From CAZAPO01 sp044841755 (GTDB taxonomy: Bacteria; Bacteroidota; Bacteroidia; Flavobacteriales; Flavobacteriaceae), in NCBI GenBank assembly GCA_044841755.1, contig JAXOFM010000001.1:496001-560000 (forward strand): a DNA stretch of 64,000 nt, in the 5' to 3' direction. Shown here one piece after another: positions 1 through 7,997 of the stretch (positions are counted from its first letter, which is position 1; the number at the start of each line of letters is the position of its first letter). The translations under genes were made by a program, and so were the position numbers. The notes beneath the pieces are model-generated. The model searched no databases and was not told the DNA's origin. It saw only the letters and a program-made list of their open reading frames with translations.

Positions 1-31
1 TATTACTTAAGTATATCCTAACTTTTAAATA

Positions 32-1960
32 ATGAGTGTAGCAATAGCAAATTACAAAGACATAGCTTATACAGAAGCTGGAAAATTTGAAGAAACGAGA
101 TTTGAAAAAATCCACAACATTATTTTTGAATCTTCACTTGAAGCTTCAGCTCTAGTTGCTCATGAAATAGCAGCATTAATTAGAGATAAACAGGAGAGAA
201 ATGAGAATTGTGTGTTAGGTCTTGCCACTGGTTCATCTCCTATTAAAGTGTATGAAGAGTTAGTAAGAATGCACAAAGAAGAAGGATTAAGTTTCTCTAA
301 CGTAATCACTTTTAATCTGGACGAGTATTATCCAATGGATAAAGCTAATATTCAGAGTTATTGGTTCTTCATGCATGAACATTTATTTGATCACATAGAC
401 ATCTTACCTGAGAACATTAATATTCCTGACGGAAAAATTTCCTCAGAAGATCTTTACCAATACTGCATTGATTATGAAATGAAGATTGAAGCAGTAGGCG
501 GTTTAGATTTTCAACTTCTAGGAATTGGTAGAACTGGACATATTGGTTTTAACGAACCAGGATCTCACTTTAATTCTGGAACAAGAAATATCACCTTAGA
601 TCACCTAACAAGAGCCGATGCAGCTCCCGCTTTTTTAGGTATTGACAACGTACCAAGAAAAGCAATTACTATGGGTATTGGTACTGTTAGAAAAGCAAAG
701 CGAATTGTGCTATTAGCTTGGGGTGTTAATAAAGCTGGAATAATCAAAAAAACAATAGAAGGAGAAATTACTTCTAATGTTCCTGCAACCTACCTTCAAG
801 AACATAACAATACTACTTTTATTCTAGATAAAGGGGCTTCAACCGAACTCACCAGAGTAAAAACTCCTTGGCTGGTTTCTTCATGTATATGGACTGATGC
901 TTTAAAATTAAAGGCCACAGTTTGGTTAAGTGAATTAACAAATAAAGCTATTTTAAAGCTAACAGATAAAGATTATAATGACAATGGCATGTCTGGTCTT
1001 TTAACTGAAGAAGGTACTGCTTACGATCTGAACATCAAGATGTTCAACAAATTACAGCATACAATTACGGGTTGGCCTGGAGGAAAACCAAATGCAGATG
1101 ATTCTAAGCGACCAGAAAGAGCTTTACCTGCTAAAAAACGTGTAATAATCTTCAGTCCACATCCAGATGACGATGTTATATCTATGGGTGGAACTTTTGA
1201 TAGATTGGTAGAGCAAGGGCATGAAGTGCATATAGCTTATCAAACTTCAGGAAATATTGCGGTTTCAGACCAAGAAGCACTGAAATTTGCCGAAATAGCT
1301 AAAGCGCTGAACAATAATGCTGTTGAGGCACAAAAAATCATAGACTTCCTTGAAGAGAAAACCGATAACAGTGTCGATTCTCTTGAAACAAGAAAGTTAA
1401 AAGGCCTTATTCGTAGAAGTGAATCTTTAGCTGCTACTAGATATTTAAGTCTTCCAGATGAAAATGTTCATTTTCTAGATTTACCTTTCTATGAAACTGG
1501 AACTATCAAGAAAAATAAACTTTCACATGATGATATAGATATTATGTGCAGCCTCATAGATAACATAAAGCCACATCAAATTTATGCTGCAGGTGATTTG
1601 GCTGATCCTCATGGAACACATAAAGTATGTCTAGATGCATTATTTGCTGCTTTAGAAAAGTTAAAATCTGAATCATATATGGATGATTGCTGGGTTTGGA
1701 TGTATCGCGGTGCATGGCATGAGTGGGAATCTTATGAAATTGAAATGGCTGTACCAATGAGCCCTGATCAAGTACTTAAAAAACGTCACGCCATATTCTA
1801 TCATCAATCTCAAAAAGATGGTGTGATGTTCCAAGGGGATGATACAAGAGAATTTTGGATGAGAGCCGAAGAACGTAATCGTGAAACCGCCGAAAAATAC
1901 CGAAACCTTGGTCTAGCAGATTATGCTGCAATGGAAGCCTTTGTACGTTATCATTTCTAA
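32..1960 (+). CDS. nagB: NagB-like glucosamine-6-phosphate deaminase fused to a PIG-L/LmbE deacetylase domain
   Basis: Two-domain protein of 642 residues. Residues about 35-290 form a NagB sugar-phosphate isomerase fold with the catalytic-base region NLDEYY (Asp97) and the loop GHIGFNEPGS (His170, Glu175). Residues about 368-600 form a PIG-L/LmbE zinc deacetylase with HPDDD (377-381) and DPHGTH (525-530). In the family NagB converts glucosamine-6-P to fructose-6-P and ammonia, and PIG-L enzymes remove N-acetyl groups from GlcNAc derivatives, so a single protein could deacetylate and deaminate; that coupling is inference. The residue matching Asp141 of E. coli NagB is Thr168. An in-frame TAA at 26-28 fixes the ATG. 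The protein is about 370 residues longer than classical NagB. A lipoprotein gene follows 18 bp downstream. Confidence 0.9.
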   Translation: MSVAIANYKDIAYTEAGKFEETRFEKIHNIIFESSLEASALVAHEIAALIRDKQERNENCVLGLATGSSPIKVYEELVRMHKEEGLSFSNVITFNLDEYYPMDKANIQSYWFFMHEHLFDHIDILPENINIPDGKISSEDLYQYCIDYEMKIEAVGGLDFQLLGIGRTGHIGFNEPGSHFNSGTRNITLDHLTRADAAPAFLGIDNVPRKAITMGIGTVRKAKRIVLLAWGVNKAGIIKKTIEGEITSNVPATYLQEHNNTTFILDKGASTELTRVKTPWLVSSCIWTDALKLKATVWLSELTNKAILKLTDKDYNDNGMSGLLTEEGTAYDLNIKMFNKLQHTITGWPGGKPNADDSKRPERALPAKKRVIIFSPHPDDDVISMGGTFDRLVEQGHEVHIAYQTSGNIAVSDQEALKFAEIAKALNNNAVEAQKIIDFLEEKTDNSVDSLETRKLKGLIRRSESLAATRYLSLPDENVHFLDLPFYETGTIKKNKLSHDDIDIMCSLIDNIKPHQIYAAGDLADPHGTHKVCLDALFAALEKLKSESYMDDCWVWMYRGAWHEWESYEIEMAVPMSPDQVLKKRHAIFYHQSQKDGVMFQGDDTREFWMRAEERNRETAEKYRNLGLADYAAMEAFVRYHF

Positions 1961-1978
1961 GAATTGGTCTAAACTAAA

Positions 1979-2425
1979 ATGAAATCTTTGTTTTTTCACT
2001 TGTCTTTAGTGGCATTGTGTTTGTCTTCCTGTACTAAATCTTCAGAAAAGTCATTACATAGAAATGATATAGATGGAACATGGCAACTTGTTTATGGAGA
2101 AGTCAAGGAAAATGATTCATTGATAATTAAGGATCTTTCTAAAAGCAGTTTCATTAAGATTATTAATGACTCCCATTTTGCTTTTTTTAACCAGGTTGAA
2201 GATGATGCAAGTAAATTTTATGGTGGTGGTGGGACTTATAAAATTAATGGAGATGATTACATAGAAACCCTTACTTATACTTCTGCGCTAGATTTTAAAA
2301 ATCATGAATTTCCTTTTAAAATTGAAATAAAAGGAGACACCCTTATACAATCAGGAGTTGAAGAAATAAAAGAAGCTGGAATTAAAAGGGAAATTGTAGA
2401 GAAGTATGTCAGGGTTGGTGATTAG
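1979..2425 (+). CDS. Small lipocalin-like lipoprotein, function unknown
   Basis: The 148-residue product starts with a lipoprotein signal peptide whose lipobox is LSSC, so Cys17 is probably lipidated. The mature part begins with an acidic linker and GTWQLVYGEV, a start seen in lipocalin-like small lipoproteins, followed by alternating beta-type segments and a late TLIQSGVEE segment. No catalytic motif is visible. It starts 18 bp after the nagB stop on the same strand and could be co-transcribed. It converges on the GNAT gene with only 2 bp between stops and no strong terminator there. The lipocalin-like label rests on general sequence character only. Confidence 0.75.
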   Translation: MKSLFFHLSLVALCLSSCTKSSEKSLHRNDIDGTWQLVYGEVKENDSLIIKDLSKSSFIKIINDSHFAFFNQVEDDASKFYGGGGTYKINGDDYIETLTYTSALDFKNHEFPFKIEIKGDTLIQSGVEEIKEAGIKREIVEKYVRVGD

Positions 2426-2427
2426 AA

Positions 2428-2967
2428 TTATATTTCTAGATAGATTAAGTTCCAATTTTGCCCTTTAGAATAGTAAGAGTTCAAAAGTCTAAATCCAACC
2501 GCATAATGTGCATTCATTGATCTAATATTCTTCTTATCGACCTCAGTAATAATCATATCATATTGAGATTTTAGCTGTCTTTTCATAAAATTATACATAC
2601 CTCTAAACACTCCCTGTTTTCTAAATTCTTTATCGACACAAATTTGTCCCATAACTATGTACTTAGTTTCTCTTTTTAGACAATCATCTATTTGTTTAAA
2701 CATAGGTCTCAAAATCTCAATATCTTCCCTAAAGCTTCTTAACATACATAAAGAATACGCTATAACATTTTCATTACTAGTAGCTATAACATGAGGGCAT
2801 TTAGCATTCATTTCACTTAATATAGCAAACGTATGATGCACAGTTACAAAACCTTCTCGTTCCCTTTCGCCTTTAGAAATTGCAGATGGAATATTTATGT
2901 GTTGAAGAGCCAGAATTTGATTTAACTCTTCTGTAGTTTGAGCTCTTTTGTAATTAATATCTTTCAA
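2428..2967 (-). CDS. GNAT-family N-acetyltransferase
   Basis: The 179-residue protein has the layout of a GNAT acetyltransferase: a central beta strand (YIVMGQICVDKEF) followed by the acetyl-CoA pyrophosphate-binding turn RKQGVFRGMY, then an Asn-rich segment (NIRSMNAHYAVGFRLL) typical of the last motif. The acceptor is unknown. The start codon is TTG, placed directly after the TAA of the upstream repressor gene, so the two are almost certainly co-transcribed and translationally coupled. That linkage puts an acetyltransferase under the same promoter as the LexA-like regulator; whether it takes part in the damage response cannot be told from sequence. Confidence 0.8.
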   Translation of the reverse strand: MKDINYKRAQTTEELNQILALQHINIPSAISKGEREREGFVTVHHTFAILSEMNAKCPHVIATSNENVIAYSLCMLRSFREDIEILRPMFKQIDDCLKRETKYIVMGQICVDKEFRKQGVFRGMYNFMKRQLKSQYDMIITEVDKKNIRSMNAHYAVGFRLLNSYYSKGQNWNLIYLEI

Positions 2968-3738
2968 TTAAACTCTGCTTTCTAATCCTTTAATAGATTT
3001 TAATTCTACTTTTAAATCTCTAAACATATTTACAATAGAGCTGAGTTTTAATTCATCTTCACTATACTCCTGAGTGTTGATACAGCATGTAAACTCCCAA
3101 AGCTCCAATACATCATTCAAATTAACAGTATAAGGTAAATAGATTTTATTGTCTGAATGTAGTATCAATGCACTCTCTTCTTTATAGATACGCTTATACA
3201 CTAAACCATCTTCTTTAGTAAGTACCACATAAGTTCTTCCGTCTTTTATATTACTAATATCATCTACAAACCTTGCAACTATAAATGATCCGTCTTTTAC
3301 AGGAAGCATAGAATCTCCTTTTATTGGAAATGCTCTATGTGTTCCTGTTGGAAGGAACGGAAGTTTTATCTTCTCCAATTGCTCAATATATTCAGGGTCT
3401 GCATACCCTTCAAGATAACCTGCAGATGCTTTTACTGGGATAATATCAATGAGGTCTTCGTTAGTTTCGTTTACTGTGACTGGAAATAATACTCGTTTAT
3501 TTCCCACTTCTATAAACGAAGTGTCTTTAGCTGTTCGTAAATCATTTTTTACCAGAATATCTATAGGAATATCAAAGTAATTAGATAACACGATAAGACG
3601 CTCAATAGATGGTTCAGACCTTCCTTCTTCGTATGAGCCAACTATAGATCGTGTCCAACCCAGTTCTTCGGCAAATTGTTCTTGAGAACATCCTTTAGAC
3701 GTTCTAAGGTGACGAATATTTGTATGTATAAATTTCAT
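2968..3738 (-). CDS. LexA-like repressor: XRE helix-turn-helix plus S24 self-cleaving peptidase
   Basis: From the ATG at 3738 the protein has 256 residues. Residues 5-60 are an XRE/Cro helix-turn-helix (SQEQFAEELGWTRSIVGSYE). Residues about 100-215 are a LexA/UmuD S24 peptidase domain with a candidate Ala106-Gly107 cleavage bond (KASAGYL), nucleophile Ser143 in GDSMLP and general base Lys182 in LVYKRI. All elements needed for RecA-stimulated self-cleavage are therefore present. A longer reading frame begins at 3771, but that start lies upstream of the likely minus-7 element, so 3738 is preferred. The gene is divergent from the two-polymerase operon and followed by a GNAT gene. It resembles phage CI-type repressors more than canonical LexA. 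Confidence 0.88.
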   Translation of the reverse strand: MKFIHTNIRHLRTSKGCSQEQFAEELGWTRSIVGSYEEGRSEPSIERLIVLSNYFDIPIDILVKNDLRTAKDTSFIEVGNKRVLFPVTVNETNEDLIDIIPVKASAGYLEGYADPEYIEQLEKIKLPFLPTGTHRAFPIKGDSMLPVKDGSFIVARFVDDISNIKDGRTYVVLTKEDGLVYKRIYKEESALILHSDNKIYLPYTVNLNDVLELWEFTCCINTQEYSEDELKLSSIVNMFRDLKVELKSIKGLESRV

Positions 3739-3748
3739 AATTATTTCA

Positions 3749-3772
3749 ATTGCTACAAATATAGGCAACAAT
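3749..3772. promoter_or_regulatory. Candidate operator: imperfect inverted repeat between repressor and polymerase operon
   Basis: The 24-bp block matches its own reverse complement at 16 of 24 positions, with outer arms ATTG and CAAT and inner conserved positions. It covers the minus-strand minus-7 element of the repressor gene and the expected minus-33 zone of the polymerase promoter, which would allow autorepression and repression of dnaE2-dinB together. This is seen in sequence; binding is inferred. Confidence 0.5.
3756..3763 (-). promoter_or_regulatory. Predicted minus-7 element for the LexA-like repressor
   Basis: On the minus strand this reads TATATTTG, a match to the Bacteroidota minus-7 consensus TAnnTTTG. 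It predicts transcription starting near 3749, about 11 nt before the ATG at 3738, and lies inside the inverted repeat. The motif is short, so chance matches are possible. Confidence 0.5.
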
Positions 3773-3788
3773 TACTTCAAAATGTAGC

Positions 3789-3796
3789 TAGTTTTG
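3789..3796 (+). promoter_or_regulatory. Predicted minus-7 element for dnaE2-dinB
   Basis: TAGTTTTG matches TAnnTTTG. It would start transcription near 3803, only a few nt before the ATG at 3807, so the message may be almost leaderless. The inverted repeat lies where the minus-33 element would sit. Confidence 0.45.
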
Positions 3797-3806
3797 TAAA
3801 TAGTTT

Positions 3807-6779
3807 ATGTATCTCAATTGCCACACATATTATAGTCTTCGTTACGGCACTATTAAGCCGGAGCAATTGCTTGCCATTACCTCAAAAAATGGAGTACAAA
3901 CTTTAGCATTAACCGATATTAATAGCACATCGGCTTGTCTTGATTTTGTTCGTCTTTCTAAAAAATATGATATAAAACCTGTATTAGGAGTTGACTTTAG
4001 AAATGGTGCACAGCAGCAATTTGTAATGCTAGCCAAAAACAATAATGGTTTTCAAAACATTAATAACTACCTCTCTAGCTTTTTACATGATGCCACAATT
4101 AAAATTCCTATTACAGCTCCTCAGCTACAAGATACTTTTGTTGTTTATCCCTATAATAAAGATTTTAATTACAATCTAAAAGATCATGAGTTTTTAGGCA
4201 TAAAGCCTGAAGAGCTCAACAGGCTTAAATTCTCTAAATGGAATCGTCTTAGAAGTAAGTTGGTCATTTTAAAAACAGTCTCTTTTGAAAATAGAAGAGG
4301 ATTTAATACACACCGTTTATTACGCGCTATAGACAATAACACATTACTTAGTAAACTCCCAAAAACCGAACAAGGTAGTGAAAAAGATGCGATGCTTCCT
4401 TACAATGAGTTATGCAAAACCTATGAAGAGTTTCCTGAACTTATAGAAAACACAGAAACCATTTTAAATAACTGTTCTATATCATTTGATTTCTCACAGC
4501 AAATACCCAATAACCAAAAATCATATACTAAAAGTGAAGCAACAGACTATAAATTATTAGAAAAGCTTACTTACGAAGGCTTAAAGTATCGATATGAAAA
4601 TCCTGATGAAATCATCTTTAATCGCATTGAAAAAGAGCTACACATTATCAAAGAGAAAGGATTTGTTGCCTACTTCCTAATCAATTGGCGTATTCTAGAA
4701 TACGCTAGTAGTAAAGGCTATTTTTATGTTGGTCGTGGTAGTGGTGCCAATAGCATTATAGCCTATTTATTACGCATCACTGATGTTGATCCTATAGAAC
4801 TAGACCTTTACTTTGAACGATTCATTAATCTATTTAGAAAAAATCCTCCAGATTTTGATATCGATTTTTCATGGACAGATCGTGATGATATCACCAATTT
4901 TATATTCAACAATTTTAAGAATGTTGCATTACTAACGGTTTATAATACCTTTAAATTTAGAGCTTCTGTACGAGAGCTGGGGAAAGTTTTTGGGCTGCCA
5001 AAAACTGAAATGGATATTCTTACAAGAGGGCGGTACAATTTCAATACTCTAGATAAATTATCTCAGCTTGTTTTAATCTATAGCAAACGTATAGAAGGAT
5101 TCCCTAATTATCTAGGAATTCATGCGAGTGGTATTGTTATATCTGAAAAACCCATTCATTATTACACAGCAACATTTTTACCTCCAAAAGGCTATGCAAC
5201 CACACAGTTTGATATGGTCGTTGCTGAAGATATTGGGTTATATAAATTTGATATTCTAAGTCAACGTGGATTAGGAAAAATTAAGGATGCAGTTGAAATT
5301 GTAAAGTACAATCATCCTGATGAAGAACGTATAGATATACACAATATTAAGCGCTTTAAGCAGGACGAGCGTATTAAAGACCTATTGCGAAATGCTAAAG
5401 CTATTGGCTGCTTTTATGTAGAGTCTCCAGCAATGCGAATGCTTCTAAAAAAACTTCGCGTTGATAATTACTTAGGGTTAGTTGCCGCTAGCTCTGTTAT
5501 TCGTCCTGGAGTTGCAAAATCAGGAATGATGCGTGAATACATCTTGCGTTATCGTTATCCCGAAAGACGAAATGATGCCCACCCTGTTTTGCTAGATCTC
5601 ATGCCAGAAACTTATGGTGTGATGGTGTATCAAGAAGATGTAATTAAAGTAGCTCATCATTTTGGTGGCCTAACTCTTGGAGAAGCCGACAGGTTACGTC
5701 GTGGAATGTCTGGAAAATTTCGTTCTCGAGATGAGTTTTTATTGGTCAAGCAACAATTTTTTGATAATTGCGAGAATAACGGAAAACCAGAAAAACTTAC
5801 TGCAGATATTTGGCGACAAATTGAAAGTTTTGCCGGCTACGCTTTTGCTAAAGGGCATTCAGCTTCATATGCAGTAGAGAGCTATCAAAGCCTTTTCTTA
5901 AAAGCATATTATCCATTAGAATATATGGTGGCTACCATTAATAATTTTGGTGGATTTTACAGAACTGAACTCTATGTGCATGAAGCTAGAATGCATGGAG
6001 GTATTATTGAAGCTCCATGCATAAATAACAGTTTTGGTCTCACTTCTATTAAAGGAAAAACCATCTATTTAGGATTTAATCTGTTACATGCCTTAGAGAT
6101 TAAAACTATTAATAGGATAGTAGATACAAGAACTCGAGATGGTGGCTTTAAAAGTCTAGATGATTTTATAGATCGCGTACCAATTTCTATAGAACAAATA
6201 TCTATTTTAATAAAAATAAACGCCTTTAGATTTACTGGTATTAATAAACGAGAATTACTGTGGGAAGCTCATTTAAAAATACGTAAGACTCCATTTGAAG
6301 AACATATTACCACACTATTTAAAACTGAAAAAATCAACTACAAAACACCTCAACTCTCAAGCACCCTTTTAGAAAATGCCTTTGATGAAATAGAACTATT
6401 AGGATTTCCTCTTTGCAACCCCTTTCATTTACTTGAAAACCCTTCAAAAATTCAACTTAAAGCTAAAGATTTAACTAATCACATCGGAAAAAAAATACGT
6501 ATTGAGGGTTATTTAATCACTACTAAAAACACTAGTACAAAAAACAATAGAACCATGCATTTTGGAACATTTTTAGATCGAGATGGCCATTTTATTGATA
6601 CTGTCCATTTTCCACCTATAGCAGCAAAATTTCCATTTAGAGGGCGAGGTGTTTATAAAATAACAGGAAGAGTATTGGAGGAGTTTGATTGTATTAATAT
6701 TGAAGTTATCTCGATGCTCCGACTAGCAACCATTGAAGATCCTCGTTATAGCGATAACACAAAAATAATTACTACATGA
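3807..6779 (+). CDS. dnaE2: Error-prone-type DNA polymerase III alpha subunit (DnaE2/ImuC-like)
   Basis: The 990-residue C-family polymerase begins directly with a PHP domain (NCHTYYSLRYGT, residues 4-15). The palm carries the acidic pair Asp351/Asp353 in PPDFDIDF and the third Asp482 in LYKFDILS. A helix-hairpin-helix region follows, then an OB-fold near residues 895-965. It is clearly shorter than replicative DnaE (about 1160), lacking the C-terminal tau-binding part, as DnaE2/ImuC enzymes do. It overlaps the Y-family polymerase gene by 4 bp (ATGA) and is divergent from a LexA-like repressor. Together these point to damage-induced translesion synthesis. A non-mutagenic accessory DnaE role cannot be excluded. 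Confidence 0.88.
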   Translation: MYLNCHTYYSLRYGTIKPEQLLAITSKNGVQTLALTDINSTSACLDFVRLSKKYDIKPVLGVDFRNGAQQQFVMLAKNNNGFQNINNYLSSFLHDATIKIPITAPQLQDTFVVYPYNKDFNYNLKDHEFLGIKPEELNRLKFSKWNRLRSKLVILKTVSFENRRGFNTHRLLRAIDNNTLLSKLPKTEQGSEKDAMLPYNELCKTYEEFPELIENTETILNNCSISFDFSQQIPNNQKSYTKSEATDYKLLEKLTYEGLKYRYENPDEIIFNRIEKELHIIKEKGFVAYFLINWRILEYASSKGYFYVGRGSGANSIIAYLLRITDVDPIELDLYFERFINLFRKNPPDFDIDFSWTDRDDITNFIFNNFKNVALLTVYNTFKFRASVRELGKVFGLPKTEMDILTRGRYNFNTLDKLSQLVLIYSKRIEGFPNYLGIHASGIVISEKPIHYYTATFLPPKGYATTQFDMVVAEDIGLYKFDILSQRGLGKIKDAVEIVKYNHPDEERIDIHNIKRFKQDERIKDLLRNAKAIGCFYVESPAMRMLLKKLRVDNYLGLVAASSVIRPGVAKSGMMREYILRYRYPERRNDAHPVLLDLMPETYGVMVYQEDVIKVAHHFGGLTLGEADRLRRGMSGKFRSRDEFLLVKQQFFDNCENNGKPEKLTADIWRQIESFAGYAFAKGHSASYAVESYQSLFLKAYYPLEYMVATINNFGGFYRTELYVHEARMHGGIIEAPCINNSFGLTSIKGKTIYLGFNLLHALEIKTINRIVDTRTRDGGFKSLDDFIDRVPISIEQISILIKINAFRFTGINKRELLWEAHLKIRKTPFEEHITTLFKTEKINYKTPQLSSTLLENAFDEIELLGFPLCNPFHLLENPSKIQLKAKDLTNHIGKKIRIEGYLITTKNTSTKNNRTMHFGTFLDRDGHFIDTVHFPPIAAKFPFRGRGVYKITGRVLEEFDCINIEVISMLRLATIEDPRYSDNTKIITT

Positions 6780-7996
6780 TTCCAGAAAATAGAGCTATTG
6801 TACATATGGACTTAGATACTTTTTTTGTGTCGTGTGAACGCCTGCAAGATCGTCGTTTAATAGGAAAGCCTGTCCTTATTGGTGGAACTTCAGATAGAGG
6901 TGTTGTAGCATCATGTAGTTATGAAGCGCGTAAATTTGGGGTACACTCTGCAATGCCAATGCGTATGGCGAAACAGCTATGTCCAGAAGCTATAGTGTTA
7001 AGAGGAAATTCTGGTGTCTATACAAAGTTTTCGCAAGACGTTACTGAAATTATAAAGGAAAGCGTTCCGCTTTATGAAAAAACATCAATCGATGAGTTTT
7101 ATATAGATCTCACAGGAATGGATAAATTCTTTGGTTGTCACAAAATGGCAACTGAATTACGTCACCGTATTATCAAGGAAACTCATTTGCCAATTTCTTT
7201 CGGTTTATCTAATAACAAAACCGTATCTAAAATAGCAACAGGAGAGGCAAAGCCCAATAATCAAATTAGAATTCTTAAAGGAACAGAAAAACCTTTCTTA
7301 GCTCCCTTATCTGTTAGAAAAATTCCTATGGTAGGAGAAGTTACTTATAAATCTCTTTGTGACTTGGGAGTAAAACGCATTAAAACTGTGCAAGACATGC
7401 CTATACAACTTATGCATCGTGTACTTGGGAAAAATGGTTTGAGTATATGGAAAAAAGCTAATGGTATTGATAATAGTCCTGTTATACAATATCATGAGCG
7501 AAAATCTATTTCTACCGAACGTACTTTTGACAGAGATACTACAGATGTGAGCAAACTTAAAAGTATTCTTATAGCAATGGCCGAGAATTTAGCCTACCAA
7601 TTGCGTCGTGGGAACAAGCTCACTGCATGTGTGACTTTTAAAATTCGCTATTCAGATTTTCAAACTTACACACAACAGCAGCGTATTCCTTATAGCGCCA
7701 TGGACCATAATATCATTCCTGTTGTAATGGATTTATTCAAAAAACTATATAATCGCAGATTACTGGTACGCTTAATAGGAGTAAAGTTTAGTCATTTGGT
7801 TGAAGGCGGTCATCAAATTAATCTATTTGAGGACAATGAAAAACACCTCAACCTAAGTATCGCTATTGATAAAATGCGTGAACGCTATGGTGATCGAAAA
7901 GTTATTAGTGCTGCAGGAATGGAAGCAAAAAGTATCAGCAGGTGGAACCCTTTTAACGGAGAGCCTCCTCCTTTATTAGCAAACAGAAGACGCTAG
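6776..7996 (+). CDS. dinB: Y-family DNA polymerase (DinB/UmuC-type)
   Basis: The 406-residue Y-family polymerase has catalytic acids Asp12 (VHMDLDTFF) and Asp106-Glu107 (SIDEFYID), a finger region (KPVLIGG), a helix-hairpin-helix thumb and a little-finger domain. A sliding-clamp motif QINLF is present at residues 347-351, followed by a UmuC-like tail with RYGDRKVISAAGM. It is therefore predicted to be an active polymerase, unlike ImuB, which has lost its catalytic acids. It overlaps dnaE2 by 4 bp, so both are made from one message. Insertion of lesion bases by this enzyme and extension by DnaE2 is a plausible division of labour (inference). It converges on the M61 peptidase gene, stops 1 bp apart. 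Confidence 0.92.
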   Translation: MIPENRAIVHMDLDTFFVSCERLQDRRLIGKPVLIGGTSDRGVVASCSYEARKFGVHSAMPMRMAKQLCPEAIVLRGNSGVYTKFSQDVTEIIKESVPLYEKTSIDEFYIDLTGMDKFFGCHKMATELRHRIIKETHLPISFGLSNNKTVSKIATGEAKPNNQIRILKGTEKPFLAPLSVRKIPMVGEVTYKSLCDLGVKRIKTVQDMPIQLMHRVLGKNGLSIWKKANGIDNSPVIQYHERKSISTERTFDRDTTDVSKLKSILIAMAENLAYQLRRGNKLTACVTFKIRYSDFQTYTQQQRIPYSAMDHNIIPVVMDLFKKLYNRRLLVRLIGVKFSHLVEGGHQINLFEDNEKHLNLSIAIDKMRERYGDRKVISAAGMEAKSISRWNPFNGEPPPLLANRRR

Positions 7997-7997
7997 C

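Noticed and set aside
3676..3906. 76-residue plus-strand frame overlapping the repressor and dnaE2 starts
   Set aside because: It runs through the repressor coding region, the operator and the PHP domain of dnaE2 in another frame; shadow frame.
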